A stretch of 64,000 bases of DNA from positions 39,323,554 through 39,387,553 of the forward strand of contig OX485803.1 of assembly GCA_950295325.1 (NCBI GenBank). Reading direction: 5' to 3'. The position numbers and the translations under genes were made by a program. The first letter of the stretch is position 1, and each line of letters starts with the position of its first letter. Below the pieces are notes generated by a model. It had not been told where the DNA came from. It worked only from the letters and a program-made list of their open reading frames with translations, and made no database searches. Source of the stretch: Polytrichum commune. Lineage: Eukaryota > Streptophyta > Polytrichopsida > Polytrichales > Polytrichaceae. Shown in pieces: positions 1 through 12,150 of this stretch.

Positions 1-177
1 AACCCACTTCCTATAAACTAAGCACAAGTCTATTAGAGTTAGGTTTTTACTAGATCCCTTTACCTCGATAATGTTGGTGGGGGCCCAACTCAAGGAGGTG
101 GGCGTCTGACCCTGGCTCCTTCAATCACGCTTGGAGATTGCTTTATATGGGACACCTCCCAACATAATGATGTATCA

Positions 178-400
178 CTACACTATATTGTCTAATTAGT
201 GGGGGTTGCCATTCGGAATTACATGTTGCTATAATGTTTTTACCAATATTATCATGTTCTACAACTAAGTTATATCATATTCTTTGTGTGTGCACACTAA
301 CTACTCATGTTATTTGGTTAAAATTGATACTCTTGGTAAAATTTTATAGCAATGTGTAACTCCAAATGGTAAATCCACACTAATTAGACAAAATAGTGTA
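178..400. mobile_element. MITE, family C (CTACACTA ends), copy 1
   Basis: The segment starts CTACACTATATTGTCTAATTAGTG and ends with the inverse of that sequence, about 24 bp of imperfect terminal inverted repeat. Inside the ends, both arms carry a GGAATTACA/TGTAACTCC block that is also inverted. Copies with the same layout lie at 573-794, 8801-9027 and 45273-45490. It has no coding capacity. The superfamily is not assigned because I could not define a clear target duplication. Confidence 0.6.
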
Positions 401-572
401 CCGGGATTGTGGGGTCTAAACAAACTCCCCATTTGACATGGGCGGTCATTGCAACAAGTCAAGTCCATTAGTCTACAATTGTCATAGATTGGACTCAACC
501 CAATGGTAAATGGGATCATGTCCTAACAACAGCCCATGTAAAATGGGAAGCATGTTCTAGGCCTCACAATTC

Positions 573-794
573 TATTACACTAATTATCCCAATTAGTGCG
601 TGCTACTATTCGGAGTTACACTGTACTATAACTATTTTAAGTGAATGTAATATTTCACCAAGCACATGCATTTATGTCTTCCAATGTCCGAACAACCTAT
701 TGAACTTTCTTTGATAAAAATTAAACTCCTGAGTAAGATGTTATTGCATAACTCTGAATAGTAAACATGCACTAATTGGGATAATCAGTGTAGT
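573..794. mobile_element. MITE, family C, copy 2
   Basis: It starts TATTACACTAATTATCCCAA and ends with the inverse (TTGGGATAATCAGTGTAGT). Next to the ends are the inverted subterminal blocks CGGAGTTACA and TGCATAACTCTG. Length and layout match copy 1, which lies 170 bp to the left in the same neighbourhood. It is non-coding. Confidence 0.6.
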
Positions 795-1593
795 TTACGT
801 AAATCTAGTTGGCCTTGCATCATTCTTCATTCGATTATTTTAATTTGTTAAAAGAAAGGGCATGACCTGATCTAAGGGCCACTTCACACACGAACCAAGA
901 GCCATGACCATGAAATTGTGAGCGCCCAAAAAAAGTGCCCAAAGACCGTCCAAGACACCTCCAAAATCATGCATTGTGGTCATGGATCCTCAAGTGTAGA
1001 TGGTCCATTTCCTCCTCTTGACACTCCACTTAATATCCGGGTGCTTTTCACACCATGGGATCGAAGCCCGTCATGTCCATCCATCCTACCATAGTATGTA
1101 CATCCATCCTTTTCACCTTTTGGAAATTCCATGTACATTTTACCTTTTGGCCTTGGGATCGCTCCATTCATTGCACATTAGATATTAAATTCCTTAAGGT
1201 ATGTGGGTGTTATATGGTCTGCTTTTCATGTTCTCCAACTTCTACAAATTAGATTCTACACAAACAATCCAAACCAAAATAAGAACAAAACCAAAAAGAA
1301 ATGGGTGTTGCATTAGCAAATCTACAATGAAATATCTATAAAAATCATATTGAGGATCGAACCTCCCTTGATTTGGTTATGGTTATTGGAAATGTGTGTT
1401 TGTTGATCTCTTAACTGGATATCAATTATGTTCATTATTGAGTGTAGAGTAGTCATTAATATTTGAAGATGTAGATCAATCTCTTTCAAACAGTGGGGAT
1501 CTATGATGTTTGCTCTTTGATCCTCACCGAATCACATAGGGATACAATTAAGAAAGCGAGCCACTTAAGACATAAAATTACATAGGAGACTTA
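795..1593. other. No gene seen; non-coding spacer
   Basis: Both strands carry only ORFs of about 60 codons with no recognisable domain, and these overlap each other in opposite frames. I see no RNA gene and no tandem repeat. Confidence 0.5.
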
Positions 1594-2208
1594 GGGTGAG
1601 TTTCCATGTAGGCCGCTTGCCCACTAGATTCTAGTGTGAATAAAGACATACCTGGCCAAATGTAGAGGGAATATGATGGGGTAGGGTTCATATGTGCCAA
1701 CTAGCTACTCCCATCTTCTCAAATCCGGGCCCACCTACTAACCTCCTCCACCTAAAAATGCTTCAATTTTTTAGTGACTAGCACTTGTGAGCTAAAGATT
1801 CTTTAGCAAACGCATGGAAATCTAGCGACCCATGTCCATGGCCCTCCACATTTTAGCAGAACGCCAAAATGTGATTGGATGGCGGCTTTTGCTTAACTAC
1901 ATGCAAGCACCTCCAACTAGGGCTCGAGGAGAACGGGCGGTTAGTTACAAATGAACCGGTTGAGTTTGAGAAATAACCGGTTGAAGTTCGAAGCTTCAAG
2001 AGGAATTACCGACCATTTAAGAGAAATCTACAAAAACATACCTCAAATGAATAAAACAAAAACCGGAAGATGTCAACATATAACCGGTTGGATTTCGAAT
2101 CACTAGAATCTTAATTGACTGGATATGCCCAAAAACTTCCTGAACACTGCTTCCAACCCACTATTATCTAGAATCTAGCGGGCGAACGGCCTACATGGAA
2201 ACTCACCC
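1594..2208 (+). mobile_element. Tourist/Harbinger-like MITE, family A, copy 1
   Basis: The left end GGGTGAGTTTCCATGTAGGC is mirrored by the right end, giving about 40 bp of terminal inverted repeat that continues through GCCCACTAGATTCTAG. TTA precedes the element and TTT follows it, consistent with a mutated 3-bp TTA target duplication of the kind PIF/Harbinger elements make. The copy is longer than the others because a family B MITE is nested at 1927-2149. It is non-coding. Confidence 0.75.
1927..2149 (+). mobile_element. MULE-type MITE, family B, nested in the family A element
   Basis: This is a diverged copy of the family with internal AACCGGTTGAGTTTGAGAAA and AACCGGTTGAAGTTC blocks. It ends near AACTTCCTGAACACTG, a decayed form of TCTCCCCGATCACT. 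It sits inside the family A copy at 1594-2208, so it inserted later. It is non-coding. Confidence 0.65.
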
Positions 2209-3339
2209 TTTATCCCGCTCTTGTGGGCCCGCTGATCCCCGGCCTTTAAAAGCCAACATAAATCTTTGGGATGCGAATCCCAAGGAGACCGGTCACCCGC
2301 TCTCGCTGCTGGCTTTCCTTCAAACCTCACCTACCCGGCTGCAAGGCCCGGCCCGCCCTGCACCCCCGGGCTCCCTACCCGGGCCCGGGCTGTCCCCAAC
2401 GTAGCCCTGGCATCCTATGACATGAACATAAACAATTTTTGGGCAGCCAACGGCAACCGTTATGGTTGGGCCAATGAGGAGCCGGCTTCCTACCCTCCTC
2501 ACCAAATATGGGGCGGGGTTTCGATACATTAATCGTTAAAAGAGCCAATGATGTTTTACGATGGCTTCAAAATTCTAGGTGTTCATCACAAGTAGTTTAT
2601 TCAGTCTTGCAAATCAACCTCACATCTTATATCATTGTATTAGGAACACATTTTCAGTTATAATAGCATGAAACCTCGACTCATCTTATGCGACCAATGC
2701 TTACATATTGACAATAATGTTTTGGATGTCATATGTAGCGTTCCCACGTGAAAGAGACATGTAGGTCTTGGGGTTTTTGAATGACTGACTGTGAAAGGGG
2801 AACCTAACTAGTGGATCTATGTCTAGAGCAAGGAGGGTGTGGCATGTTCGTTGAGAACGGGGCCAGATATGTAGTAGGGGATGACGACCAAGCATAAAAT
2901 ATGTTGGCAAAAAGGACATCTACACATGGGCCACCATAACCTTGGTATTGTGGGTGTGGTGGACCATTCAAAAACCAACAACCATGTGCTACTATCACAT
3001 AGGACCCTCCACAAGTGACTTGGAACCCGCATGTAAATGTTTTTCATTACATATCCTATCATTAACCATGCGTCCCATCAAGGTAAGGAAGACAATGACG
3101 TGGACATGAGGTTGGGCCCTAGAGGAAATTGATGAGAGAATCATGGCAGAATCAAACTCCCAACTAGATGCCAAATCGTTGAAGATTCACATTCACTAAT
3201 CCTTGTGTAGCCAAAGGTTGCCACACAAACACATCACCGTTTTTTTTAAAAAACCCCTGAAATTCACAATAATGTGAAAGGTGAATGGGGCACGTCTGGA
3301 CCAAGGCCTATAGGAGGCCCTAGTGAAACAATCAACAAC
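2209..3339. other. No gene seen; GC-rich patch at about 2220-2520
   Basis: Most of the interval is ordinary AT-rich spacer. The stretch 2220-2520 is markedly GC-rich, with several CCCGGGC-type runs. Its apparent ORFs (69-88 codons) are on both strands and reflect composition only. I saw no promoter or RNA gene with confidence. Confidence 0.4.
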
Positions 3340-3756
3340 TTGAACATTAGTTCACCTCATGACACTTGGTGTTCAAGTGTGCTTACTAACATCTTCACAA
3401 GATTATGATTTCAATAGTGTTGTAAGGTGTATGCCTATCTTACACAATGGTCTACAAGTTGACTAAAAGTGTAAACAAATAACAATCGATATTAGTATGC
3501 GCTTGCATATTAAGATGTAAACACGTGACACATGCCATTAGTATTCTCAATAAGATCTTCCCCTTGCATACAAAAACACCAGACTATCATCTCAAGTATC
3601 CAAAATGTCATAATGTTTTCACTTGAAAACTTACTCATGTTGATAAAGAGTATTGCGTTCACAATTAGCAGACATGACACTTTGAGACCTCTAGGCATCC
3701 GGTGTACGTTACACGCAAACAATGCACATGACACTAAATATCATAAAAGGGTGTAG
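3340..3756 (-). mobile_element. Family D element, degenerate copy 1
   Basis: The interval shares its internal order with the copies at 49571-50109 and 8648-9310: GTGTTGTAAGGTGT, TCTACAAGTTGACTAAA, CTTGAGACCTCTAGGCATC and a terminal CATGACACTAAATATCATAA. The left end is poorly preserved. ORFs of 74 codons on both strands are antisense shadows within the repeat. Confidence 0.5.
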
Positions 3757-4739
3757 CCCACAAAGTGAGAATCGTAATTTTTTTTTTGAAACGAAGGGTT
3801 TGAAATAAGCTCACCATGAATTGAAGCCAGTGGTAAAAGGGTAGAGTAGATGGTGTAAAATACCTATGTCTCAAATATTGATGACCCCCTCCCCCACCTC
3901 ACCATGTACCCCACTTGGCACCTTGTGCCCTAAGGAAGTGTAATCCTTAGTTGTTAGGAATGTTTGGACAACCACAAATGGGAAACCTCCAATCATACAC
4001 TCTATAACCTCTGACAATCAAAAATCATCCACTCAAGAGGCATCATGAAAGAAGGTGCCAACCTCCACTTACACCCTAGGACCATCCTGGCTACATGGGT
4101 AGAGACCCAAAAGAAACAACGCCCTCCTTACCATATCATGTTCCCAATGCCACATGTTATAGGAGGGAATATGTCTTGTGGAAACCCCCCCCCCCCCCCC
4201 CCCCCCACATAGGCTTTCCCAAAATTTGTGTTTGGGTCCTTGAAATTTTTGAAGGAGGGGGGGGGGGGGGAGGGTAAGGACAATTGTTGTAAATCTTGGA
4301 GAGTGGGAGAAACTATTGCATACATATTGGTTACGATACTAAATAACATATACATAAATACAACTAAAAGAATGAGCATAGGGTGTAAATGGATGGCATC
4401 CGAGGTGGGCCCATGTAGCTCCCGTATGAAGATGTTGTCCATATTGGGCAAGGGATCCAACACAATCACACCAAAAAGGATGCATTGTAGATGAACATGA
4501 AGCCCCCCCACCCCAGTGTGTATGTTTGACAAATTTCATGTGACGTTCAACCTCAAATCCAAAGTGTCACGTGACGTTTTCAAAAACAAAAATGAATGTC
4601 AATTGACATCTACATTTTATTCCAAAATGTCACCTCAATTTTTGGCTTACACAATATTTTAGAAAACTAATATTTTGAATAATAAAAAACAAACTTGATT
4701 TGTAACAAAAAAAAACTATCAATCGAGTGTAAGTATCCT
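3757..4739. other. No gene; facing C22 and G14 homopolymers
   Basis: It holds a run of 22 C at 4185-4206 and a run of 14 G at 4257-4270, which could pair as a stem. A 134-codon minus-strand ORF across this region has glycine and proline runs coming from the homopolymers and no domain, so I do not accept it. Palindromes around GTCACGTGAC and GTCAATTGAC lie at 4560-4610. Confidence 0.45.
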
Positions 4740-5192
4740 TCAGTCTCGCATGTTTCTCCAAATGTTGAAGATGGTAGCCCAATCCATTGCATCCACTTCA
4801 AGCCCACAAAGAAAAACATGCATAAGGGCATCAAGGGTCTTCAAGTTCAACCTATTGCGCAAATGGCTTTTGATTGCATTTTGTTTGGAAAATCCTCTCT
4901 CACAAATAGCTATACTTGATGGAATGAGTATAATTTTTTTGTCAAAGTTGCATAAGTTTAGGCCAATTTGTGTGCCATCCCAAATTGCTACCACATATGC
5001 GCCAAGCCTCAAATATTGTTTTGTTCTCACACTCATGTCAAAGTGTTTCCGTAAATTCCAAGAGTTCTCCCTTACACATGTCACTCTCTCTTCAGTGTAT
5101 TGAAACTTCAACAATATCCTTTCGAGCCACAATTCGGTATTTGTGATTCGGTCACTATCATCGCTTGGATAATTATGGACATAAACTCTCAA
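4740..5192 (-). pseudogene. hAT-family transposase C-terminal fragment
   Basis: The 150-codon frame carries a typical hAT C-terminal dimerisation region: IPSSIAICERGFSKQNAIKS followed by LRNRLNLKTLDALMHV, then a W-rich tail (DW..IFNIWRNMRD). In intact proteins this segment mediates dimerisation of the DDE transposase or of hAT-derived ZNF862-like proteins. Intact hAT proteins are 600-800 residues, and here only the last fifth remains. The first in-frame codon is TTG, not ATG, so it is a truncated piece, not a gene start. The N-terminal BED finger and catalytic region were not found upstream (5193-6000). It could alternatively be a domesticated last exon, but no companion exon is visible. Confidence 0.75.
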
Positions 5193-6852
5193 AGGTGATC
5201 AACATGGGTGACTCTCTTGCACTTCAAAGTGGAGGCTTTTAGGCTCACAATTACGTATGCTCCTCCCTTTGCTTGATTATAGTTGAATGTATCTATTTAT
5301 CTATCTACCTATCTGCTGAACAATCAATATCAACCGATATCCTCTTGAAGCATATTATATCCTTTAGTGGTAAAGAAAAAGAATAAAAAGTTGTTCAATT
5401 GGTGAGGTCTGATCTAGGTCTCTGAACTGGAATTGTGAAATATAGAAACGCTTCTAGTGTGCTGGCCAACAAAAGGTTGTTACAAGAAGGAATACTGATT
5501 ATCGTTGGGAATTAATTGGTTCCAGGTGTTTCCAGAGAGGCAGGGGAAGTGGAAAGCAACCACACAATCACAACTTCATAATTACAAGTTAATTATCCCA
5601 ACAGAACAATTCACTCTGGAACAAAGTGCGCTACAATCAATCCTAACCGAAAGCAGGCGCTAATCTTCGTGCCACTTCTGCGTCATTTTTGCAATAAGAA
5701 GCCCCTCCAACTCCAAGAAAACTCAAAGGGATTTAGATGCTTTCAACAAGGGAGCTTTGCGATTCAAAGGGAATTGCTCAAAACAACTTTGGTTGAAAGC
5801 AAGAAAAACTCACATTGGTTGGAAGCAAGAAAAAACTCATATGGAGTGGAGGATGTGCAAGCACCATGGTGATACAAACATTTGCCTCGCCATGTTCCTA
5901 GTTAGTCTCGCTCTCCGATCACCGTCTTAGCTCCCGGTTACAAAGGAAATTGCAAGAGCAAAGTTGAACTTAAGTATGTGAGTGAGTGTAGGAAGTTCTC
6001 CTACTGTTATGGGTTATGTTTTCCGGATACTTGAGCTGCACTTTATAATACTCAAGTAATATGTGTCATTTCAATTTCTAGTGTGTCAATTGACGTGTGG
6101 TTTTTTTCTTCACAAGTCACAGTACGTGTCAATTTCTAGATTGTGCGTGTCAATTGACGTGCATTTTTTTTTTGTGCAAGTTTTTGCATGTCAAAAGAGA
6201 AAAACTTGCAAAAACTTTGTCAAACATATACATTGCCCCACCCCGCGCGCGTAGGTTGTTGAACGGACGCCATTGTTGAGGTTGGTGGGTCCATCTAATC
6301 CAAGAAGAAGAAGAAGAAGAAGAAGCCATGTGACTACCTAAGGGAACCTTGAACCATGCAATATAGAGCACTTATCATAATTAAATTATGATGTTGGAAT
6401 GGTAAGTGTTTAGTTGTGGCTCCAAGAATAGACAACATGGACGGCACATGTTACCCAATGCACACAACAAGCATTCAAAAATATAAACATTGGCCTTGTT
6501 ATAATGTAGGCATGATTAAATCAATTACTTCTCTTATTTGGTGGCACATGGTTAGATGTGGCTTCAACAATGAATACCAAAAGACATGTGTTTAAAAGAG
6601 TATGAACTATGTGCCCAAATATGCTAACCTTTCTCGGCTCAATAGTGAACATAATCGGGGGTGAAGAAGGGGAGGGGGCTTAATGACCACAAGAGAGGAA
6701 TTCACATGAGCTCCGACATTATGAGGAAAGTGGCTATGGCCTCAATGTTGATTTGCTAACCATTTTGTGCTAATTTGACCCCTATATTTGAATGGACCAT
6801 GTATAGGGGAGGATCCAAGTACGGAATCTTGTGATGAATGTGGTATTGGAGA
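5193..6852. other. No gene; short direct repeats near 6060-6170
   Basis: Around 6060-6170 the unit GTGTCAATTTCTAG...GTGTCAATTGACGTG occurs twice, each with the palindrome GTCAATTGAC. A short AAG trinucleotide run lies at 6301-6325 and TCTA repeats at about 5290-5315. No convincing ORF or RNA gene is present. Confidence 0.45.
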
Positions 6853-7080
6853 GATCAACGAACGGGGAGAATTGACCACTAGTTACATATGAACCAGTTG
6901 AGTTTGAGAAATAACCAATTCAAGTTCAAAACTTTAAGAAACTTAACGATCATTTTAGAGGGATTAATAAATTATATCTCAAATTAATAAATAAAAACCA
7001 AAAGATGTCAGCACGTAACTGGTTGGACTTGGGAACACTAGGATCTCAACCGATTATTCTCAAAAATCTCCCCGGACACT
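6853..7080 (+). mobile_element. MULE-type MITE, family B, copy 2
   Basis: It runs from GAACGGGGAGAATT to AAAAATCTCCCCGGACACTG and contains ATGAACCAGTTGAGTTTGAG and GGATCTCAACCGATTAT, colinear with the better preserved copies at 10501 and 29317. Mutation has changed most AACCGGTT blocks. It is non-coding. Confidence 0.7.
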
Positions 7081-8647
7081 GGAAGAGATAAAATGTGTTA
7101 CGTATTAGTAATTTAGGATTTTAGTGTTTCACACAAGAGTTCAAGGACGTTGTAGCTTAGACATTGAGCATGTGAATATGCAAAAAGGAAACCAATTTGT
7201 TATCAAAGGAACCCACATTCTAAAATCACACACACACAACTCTTCACCTCGGGTAGAACATGGATACATAGAGTTAGTTTTGTACTAATATATATAATAT
7301 TTATTATAAAAATACTCAAGAACATCATGTGTTGTTGAGAATAACTCAAAATATAAACACATCGCTTGGAACATCAAAGCCATCATCCCAGTTTCTCCTA
7401 CATGCAATATTTTTCCTCATCCTCTTCTTCTATTCGATGACATTCTTTTACTATGCAAAAGCCCTCGGGTTCCAAGTCTCAAGTGCTAAGTCCCAAGTCA
7501 CTGGAGGTTAATCCGTGTAATCTCAGCCATTGAGAGCATGGAAGTTGGAACTTAATTACCACTTCACATGGAGTCCCAAGTTCTCAGTCCCAAGTATGAT
7601 ATGGATGCCTACATGACACCACTTTTTGAAGATCATGCCTAGGACTTGCGTTGAGAGCTAGATTGAGCCAAAAACCTAGACCCAACTCTCAACATGAATC
7701 CCACGACTACTTTTTTTCTGAATAAAAAAATCATGATCCGACACTCAATGATAATTCACCATGTGTTTAATGATGTGTTGAGGCTCAAAAGTCGGGACTT
7801 TGCCTCCCATGTTGGGAGTTGCTAACATTAGTGGGGACTTGGGCCTTGGGACCCATGTGAACCGGCCCTAGCTAAGTCATTCACTCACATACATACTTAA
7901 TTATGCAACGGAATCCAAATCTCGGTATCGAAAACGTGATGATGCGGGTCATGTGAAGATGGAAAAGGGAGATGCCCGGATTTTGTTCGTGGGGATGGAG
8001 CATAAAGTATTGTAAAGTGCGTCATTGTGGAGGGAATAATAGTATTGAAACCCTTGAAGAAATGAGGTACCCTCTCCCACACTTCACAAGAAAGATCCGC
8101 CTGCACTACAAGACAAGCCACGCTCTAAATTGGAGCAGCTAGCTAGTAATTAATAAGCGCCCCTTATTAGCTACTCACTCCGTTCTATATAATGAGAGGA
8201 TAACCGTGTTGACCCCGGTGGCCCCGGGTCCTCCGAAAACCCTTTTTGCATGCCTTCACTTTAAATCGGGCCCTCGATTGCTCACTCACTACTTGCTTGC
8301 TTGCCCGCTTGCCCTTCCTTTAGCCACCCAATGCCGAACAACTTGCCGCATTCAATAATGCGGTCTTATTTGGCCCTAGATCTCCTCCCACATTAGCATT
8401 CCCAAAATTAGACCAACTTACGTCTTGCTTTTGGGGCTCGGGCCCCCACCAACATGATCGACCCTAGCTACGGTAGAAAACGGAGTCAACTAATATATAA
8501 TTGCCACTTGGAAATATGGTCACCTTTTTAAACGACTTGACTTCATTATCGGGATCACCAACCACAAAGTGGTCTTGAAGCATGGGACCGGGTTAAATTA
8601 ATCGTGAATCTAGCTAGCGAGGGGTCCGGCTCCAAGAACAAGGCATC
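7081..8647. other. No gene seen; non-coding spacer
   Basis: ORFs here are 74 codons or shorter, lack domains and have no splice-linked neighbours. A short (CT)TGC run occurs near 8290-8315. I see nothing else that I can support. Confidence 0.45.
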
Positions 8648-9310
8648 TACACCGCGTATAGGGGTGTTTAGTGTCATGTACACTATTTGCAAAAGGGCAT
8701 GAGCTAGATGCCTAGAGGTCTCAAAGTGCACGCTCGCTAATTGCCAATACGATTCCATTCGTCAAACATAACTAACTAACTAAACTTCTTTAAGTGATCT
8801 ACTACACTAGATGTGACATCTAGTGTCACTTACTGTTTGGAGTTACACGATGTTATATCTTTTTTTTGCTATCGATGAAATGTTTACCAAGTAAAGTTGT
8901 TGATGTTCTATAATGTCCAAACAACCAATTTGATGTTTGTTGGTGAGATATGAGTTATATAGTAATTAGATAAAACATTGCGTAATTCCAAATAGTACAT
9001 GACACTACATATCGTGTGTAGTGTAGTTGATGGTCTTGCATTTTAAAAGTATGCAGGGGAGAATATATTTTGGAGCTTACTAAGGCAAGTGTTATTTGTG
9101 TACACTTTAGTCAACTTGTGGACCGCTGTGTAACGTAGGCATGCACCTCATAACATTATTGAACATACTCATGCCAAGATAATAATAAACGCACTTGATT
9201 GCCAAGTGTGATGATGCGAAACTTATGGGGGATTTGTTAATCATCATTGTAACCTAGCATACAGTTCAAAATAGGGTCAATGACACTATTGTGCACATGA
9301 CACTAAGGAC
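8648..9310 (+). mobile_element. Family D element, copy 2, split by a family C MITE
   Basis: The left part (8648-8800) reads TTTAGTGTCATGTACACTAT, TTGCAAA, GATGCCTAGAGGTCTCAAAG and GCCAATACGATTCCATTC. The right part (9028-9310) reads GTATGCAGGGGAGAATAT, ACACTTTAGTCAACTTGTGG and CACATGACACTAAG. The parts match 50450-50992 in order on either side of the nested family C copy at 8801-9027. It is non-coding. Confidence 0.6.
8801..9027. mobile_element. MITE, family C, copy 3, nested in the family D element
   Basis: Ends are ACTACACTAGATGTGACATC and its approximate inverse ending GTGTGTAGTGTAGT, with the subterminal TTTGGAGTTACACGATGTTA and GCGTAATTCCAAATAGTA. It interrupts the family D sequence, so it inserted after it. 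Confidence 0.65.
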
Positions 9311-10500
9311 CGCTTTACACCTTGGACCATGAAAGATGGTTTTTTTTCATGGTTTGACTTGATGATCCAATTTTCATCATCCGATTCTTAAAAAAAATCA
9401 ATTTACAAAGCCTTGAGCCCCTCACTAGATGTAAACCAAATTTGGACCAAGAGGAACGACCATGCACCAATAAGTGAATGTGGTGATTTATTAAAGAATA
9501 AATATGCCCAAAAAGGGCAATTTTGAAAAATTCAAGTTTGATCATGAATTTGTCTTCTCTTGGCTTCATCTTCTCTTCCCCACAAAAAAATTCATTCAAA
9601 ATTTATAATAACAATGTTTCTCTTCCATGGGACTTTGAACTCCATGGTCAATCTGACCTTTTTTTTTTCCCCTTGGTGTAAACCGAAGTGGTTCCGGGAC
9701 GAGTTCAATAGCCAATCACAAATTTTAGAGGGCCTTGGGATGACTTCATGGTCCATGGTGTAAACAACCCCTAAATACCATAAACAATGAAGGTGAAATC
9801 GGGGTCTATGATCTCATTTAAGTATTGATTGAATCAAGAGATAGATTTATGGATAAAAAGAGAAATTCTCTACCTATTTACTCCCCCCCTCCAAGGTACA
9901 TTAGTTGTTATGGAAACGTCACCCGAAAGGATGGTTCGCCTTGAATCAAGGGTAGATAGATCAAAATGTTGACTTCTTGAGGATGCAAGCATAAATGAAA
10001 AGCCTCTTCGTCCGTGGACTATGACCATCTTCCAATGAAGGACTCAAATGGAACAAACGACAAGCAAATTAAGGTAATTAGAGGGAGGGGGGGGGTTATA
10101 GATTTACAACAATAATGTTGCAACAATAATTGTCACGTACCGAGTGATTTCCCATCCAAATTTCAATCATCCGTGACAATATTTCATCACAAGTTGCTGA
10201 CAAGAGAAGGTAGGGTTTTGGCCAATGGATGGACTCATCATATATTCGTTCACTTATTCATAAGAAGTGTCCTCCGAAGAGTGAACATAGTGACATCAAA
10301 ATACCACATGACACTAACAACCATATTTCATGTAGGTGCAAGGGTATAGCACGATCACCTCGAGTCAGTGTTGCATGTCACGGATCGTGCTAAGTTTTAT
10401 ATATATATATATGAATGAATGACCGGCTTTGTTTGTGCATACCCCAAGTTAAGTTACCAAATCACTCACGACCAAGTTGAGTCGGAGTCCAGTCCAGTCC
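9311..10500. other. No gene; non-coding spacer with a short G-run
   Basis: ORFs of up to 94 codons around 9315-9763 lie on both strands over the same bases and show no domain. Nine G occur at 10087-10095. Overlapping AGTCC repeats at 10487-10500 border the next MITE and form part of its target site. Confidence 0.4.
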
Positions 10501-10699
10501 AATGATCGGGGAGAAGTGGCAGTTAGTTCCAGATGAACCGGGTGGAGTTCAAGACTGCAGGAAACTTACCGACGATTGTTTTAGAGGAATTCATAGAAGA
10601 ATATACCCCAATTCAATAAAGGAAAACCGGAGGATGTCAACATGGAACCGGTTGGAGATCTCAACCGATTATGCCCAGAAATCTCCCCGATCACTACTG
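10501..10699 (+). mobile_element. MULE-type MITE, family B, copy 3, with 9-bp target duplication
   Basis: It starts AATGATCGGGGAGAAG and ends AATCTCCCCGATCACTACTG, with TGATCGGGGAGA as terminal inverted repeat. The 9-bp sequence GTCCAGTCC flanks it directly on both sides (10492-10500 and 10700-10708). A 9-bp duplication is the hallmark of the Mutator superfamily. A 113-codon ORF starting in it is accidental. Confidence 0.8.
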
Positions 10700-12150
10700 G
10701 TCCAGTCCTGGTGCCTTCGAAAGCAGTGTAGTAGTACTGTCGGGTGTTTTAATTTTATTTTTATTTTTAATTTGTGTTTTATATCAAATCAAACCACAAT
10801 GTTTCTTGAAGACGCTTATTATAATAACAATGTGTCACAGTAAGTAAGTAAGGCGCGAGCGGGCAGGCAGGCGGCCTTGTCATTCGTTGCATCTTGGGAG
10901 ACTGTGGATGGATGGCCCCAACAGGCGCCTGGTAGGGGGACATTCCTAACTTATAAAACGTGGGTGGGGGGTTGCTCACTCCTGAAGCAACGCCTCAGAC
11001 TTCTCGCCCCCTTTGTTTTTTCCCCCCTTCACTTTCCACCTTTTTCGGGAAAGAACTAACTAAAGCGAGCTCTTCGAGCTCCTCTTATTCTTCTTCTATA
11101 TATCTCCTCCTCGATCATCAACCCCGGAAAGAAGGCCAGGAGTCGGTCCTCGGTGTGAACGAAACCCACGATATATATATCCTTCAATCTGCAACATGCA
11201 GTAGCTGTATGTGGTCTGCCTGCCTGCCTGCCTGTCCGCCTGCCTGTCTGTCCAGGAGCCTCAATTTTTTTCTTCCTACTGCAGCAGCAGCAGCAGCAGG
11301 TCAGCATTGAAAAACTTGGAGGCATTGGACTTTATTTATTTATTTATTCGAGCTTTCGACACGGCAGCAGACTTGATCTCTCATGCACTCGCTCTCTCCT
11401 CTTCACATTACACCAAGTTGACGATTCGTGAACGCCCGAGAAATACAGTATGATAATTGGAACTGGGTCATACTTTGAATAGTAGTATAAGATACGACTA
11501 CCACTTTTAATATACACACACACACACACACACACAGCAATGTAGCGTATACGAACATAATGAGTGTGTGTGTGTGTGTGTTTGAACAAGTTTGAGCGAG
11601 CGTGGCCCCACTCCTCACACGATATTACTAGCTAGCTACGTACGTACATGTAAATTGTCACTTGAAAGTCAACATTGATCAACGTATTAGTCAAAGTATA
11701 CAGTCACTGGGTCTCCATAAATGGGTGGGGGGAGCGAGTGGATAGTGGATATCATTTAAAATTAGCAAGAAATAACTATAACAATAATAAACGGGGATGA
11801 CGATCGATTGAGTCCCATTCACACCTTCCTTAATTAATTTAACACATGAGAGTCTGCAGCCAGCCTGCATGCCTGCTGCCGCCTCGATCCCTGGCTTGGC
11901 CTGCCTGCGAACTCTAAGTTATTGTTTCACCTACCATAACACGGAGAGACTTTTCCTTATTAATTAACATGATGATGTCTTCCCATTAAAATACTCGTGT
12001 TAGTAATTAGTCGGCCTGGCTTCCAAAGCTACATCCCGTTCCAGTTTCTGTTCTTTTTATATACATGTGTGTCCCGGCAAAGGCAAGCAGTTGGAGTCCA
12101 AGTTGCGTGCTGATCAAAAAAAAAATTCTCTTCCCTTCTTCGGTTTGTTG
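10700..12150. other. No gene; cluster of simple repeats
   Basis: The interval is unusually rich in short tandem repeats: TGCC repeats at about 11218-11250, a CAG/GCA run at 11281-11298, TTTA at 11330-11346, AC/GT runs at 11511-11582, and ACGT repeats near 11636-11650. The apparent 60-116-codon ORFs have poly-Cys, poly-Ser or Ala stretches that come from these repeats. Confidence 0.5.
11511..11582. repeat. Facing (AC)n and (GT)n microsatellites
   Basis: An (AC)12-like run (about 11513-11536) is followed after about 27 bp by a (GT)10-like run (about 11563-11582), so the two can pair as one long stem. ORFs with His-Thr or Val-Cys repeats across it are artefacts. Confidence 0.75.

Noticed and set aside
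4128-4532. 134-codon minus-strand ORF
   Set aside because: Its Gly and Pro runs come from the C22 and G14 homopolymers, and plus-strand ORFs overlap it. No domain.
10960-11453. ORFs of 80-116 codons near 11 kb
   Set aside because: They consist largely of translated simple repeats (CAG, TGCC, CTT), on both strands.
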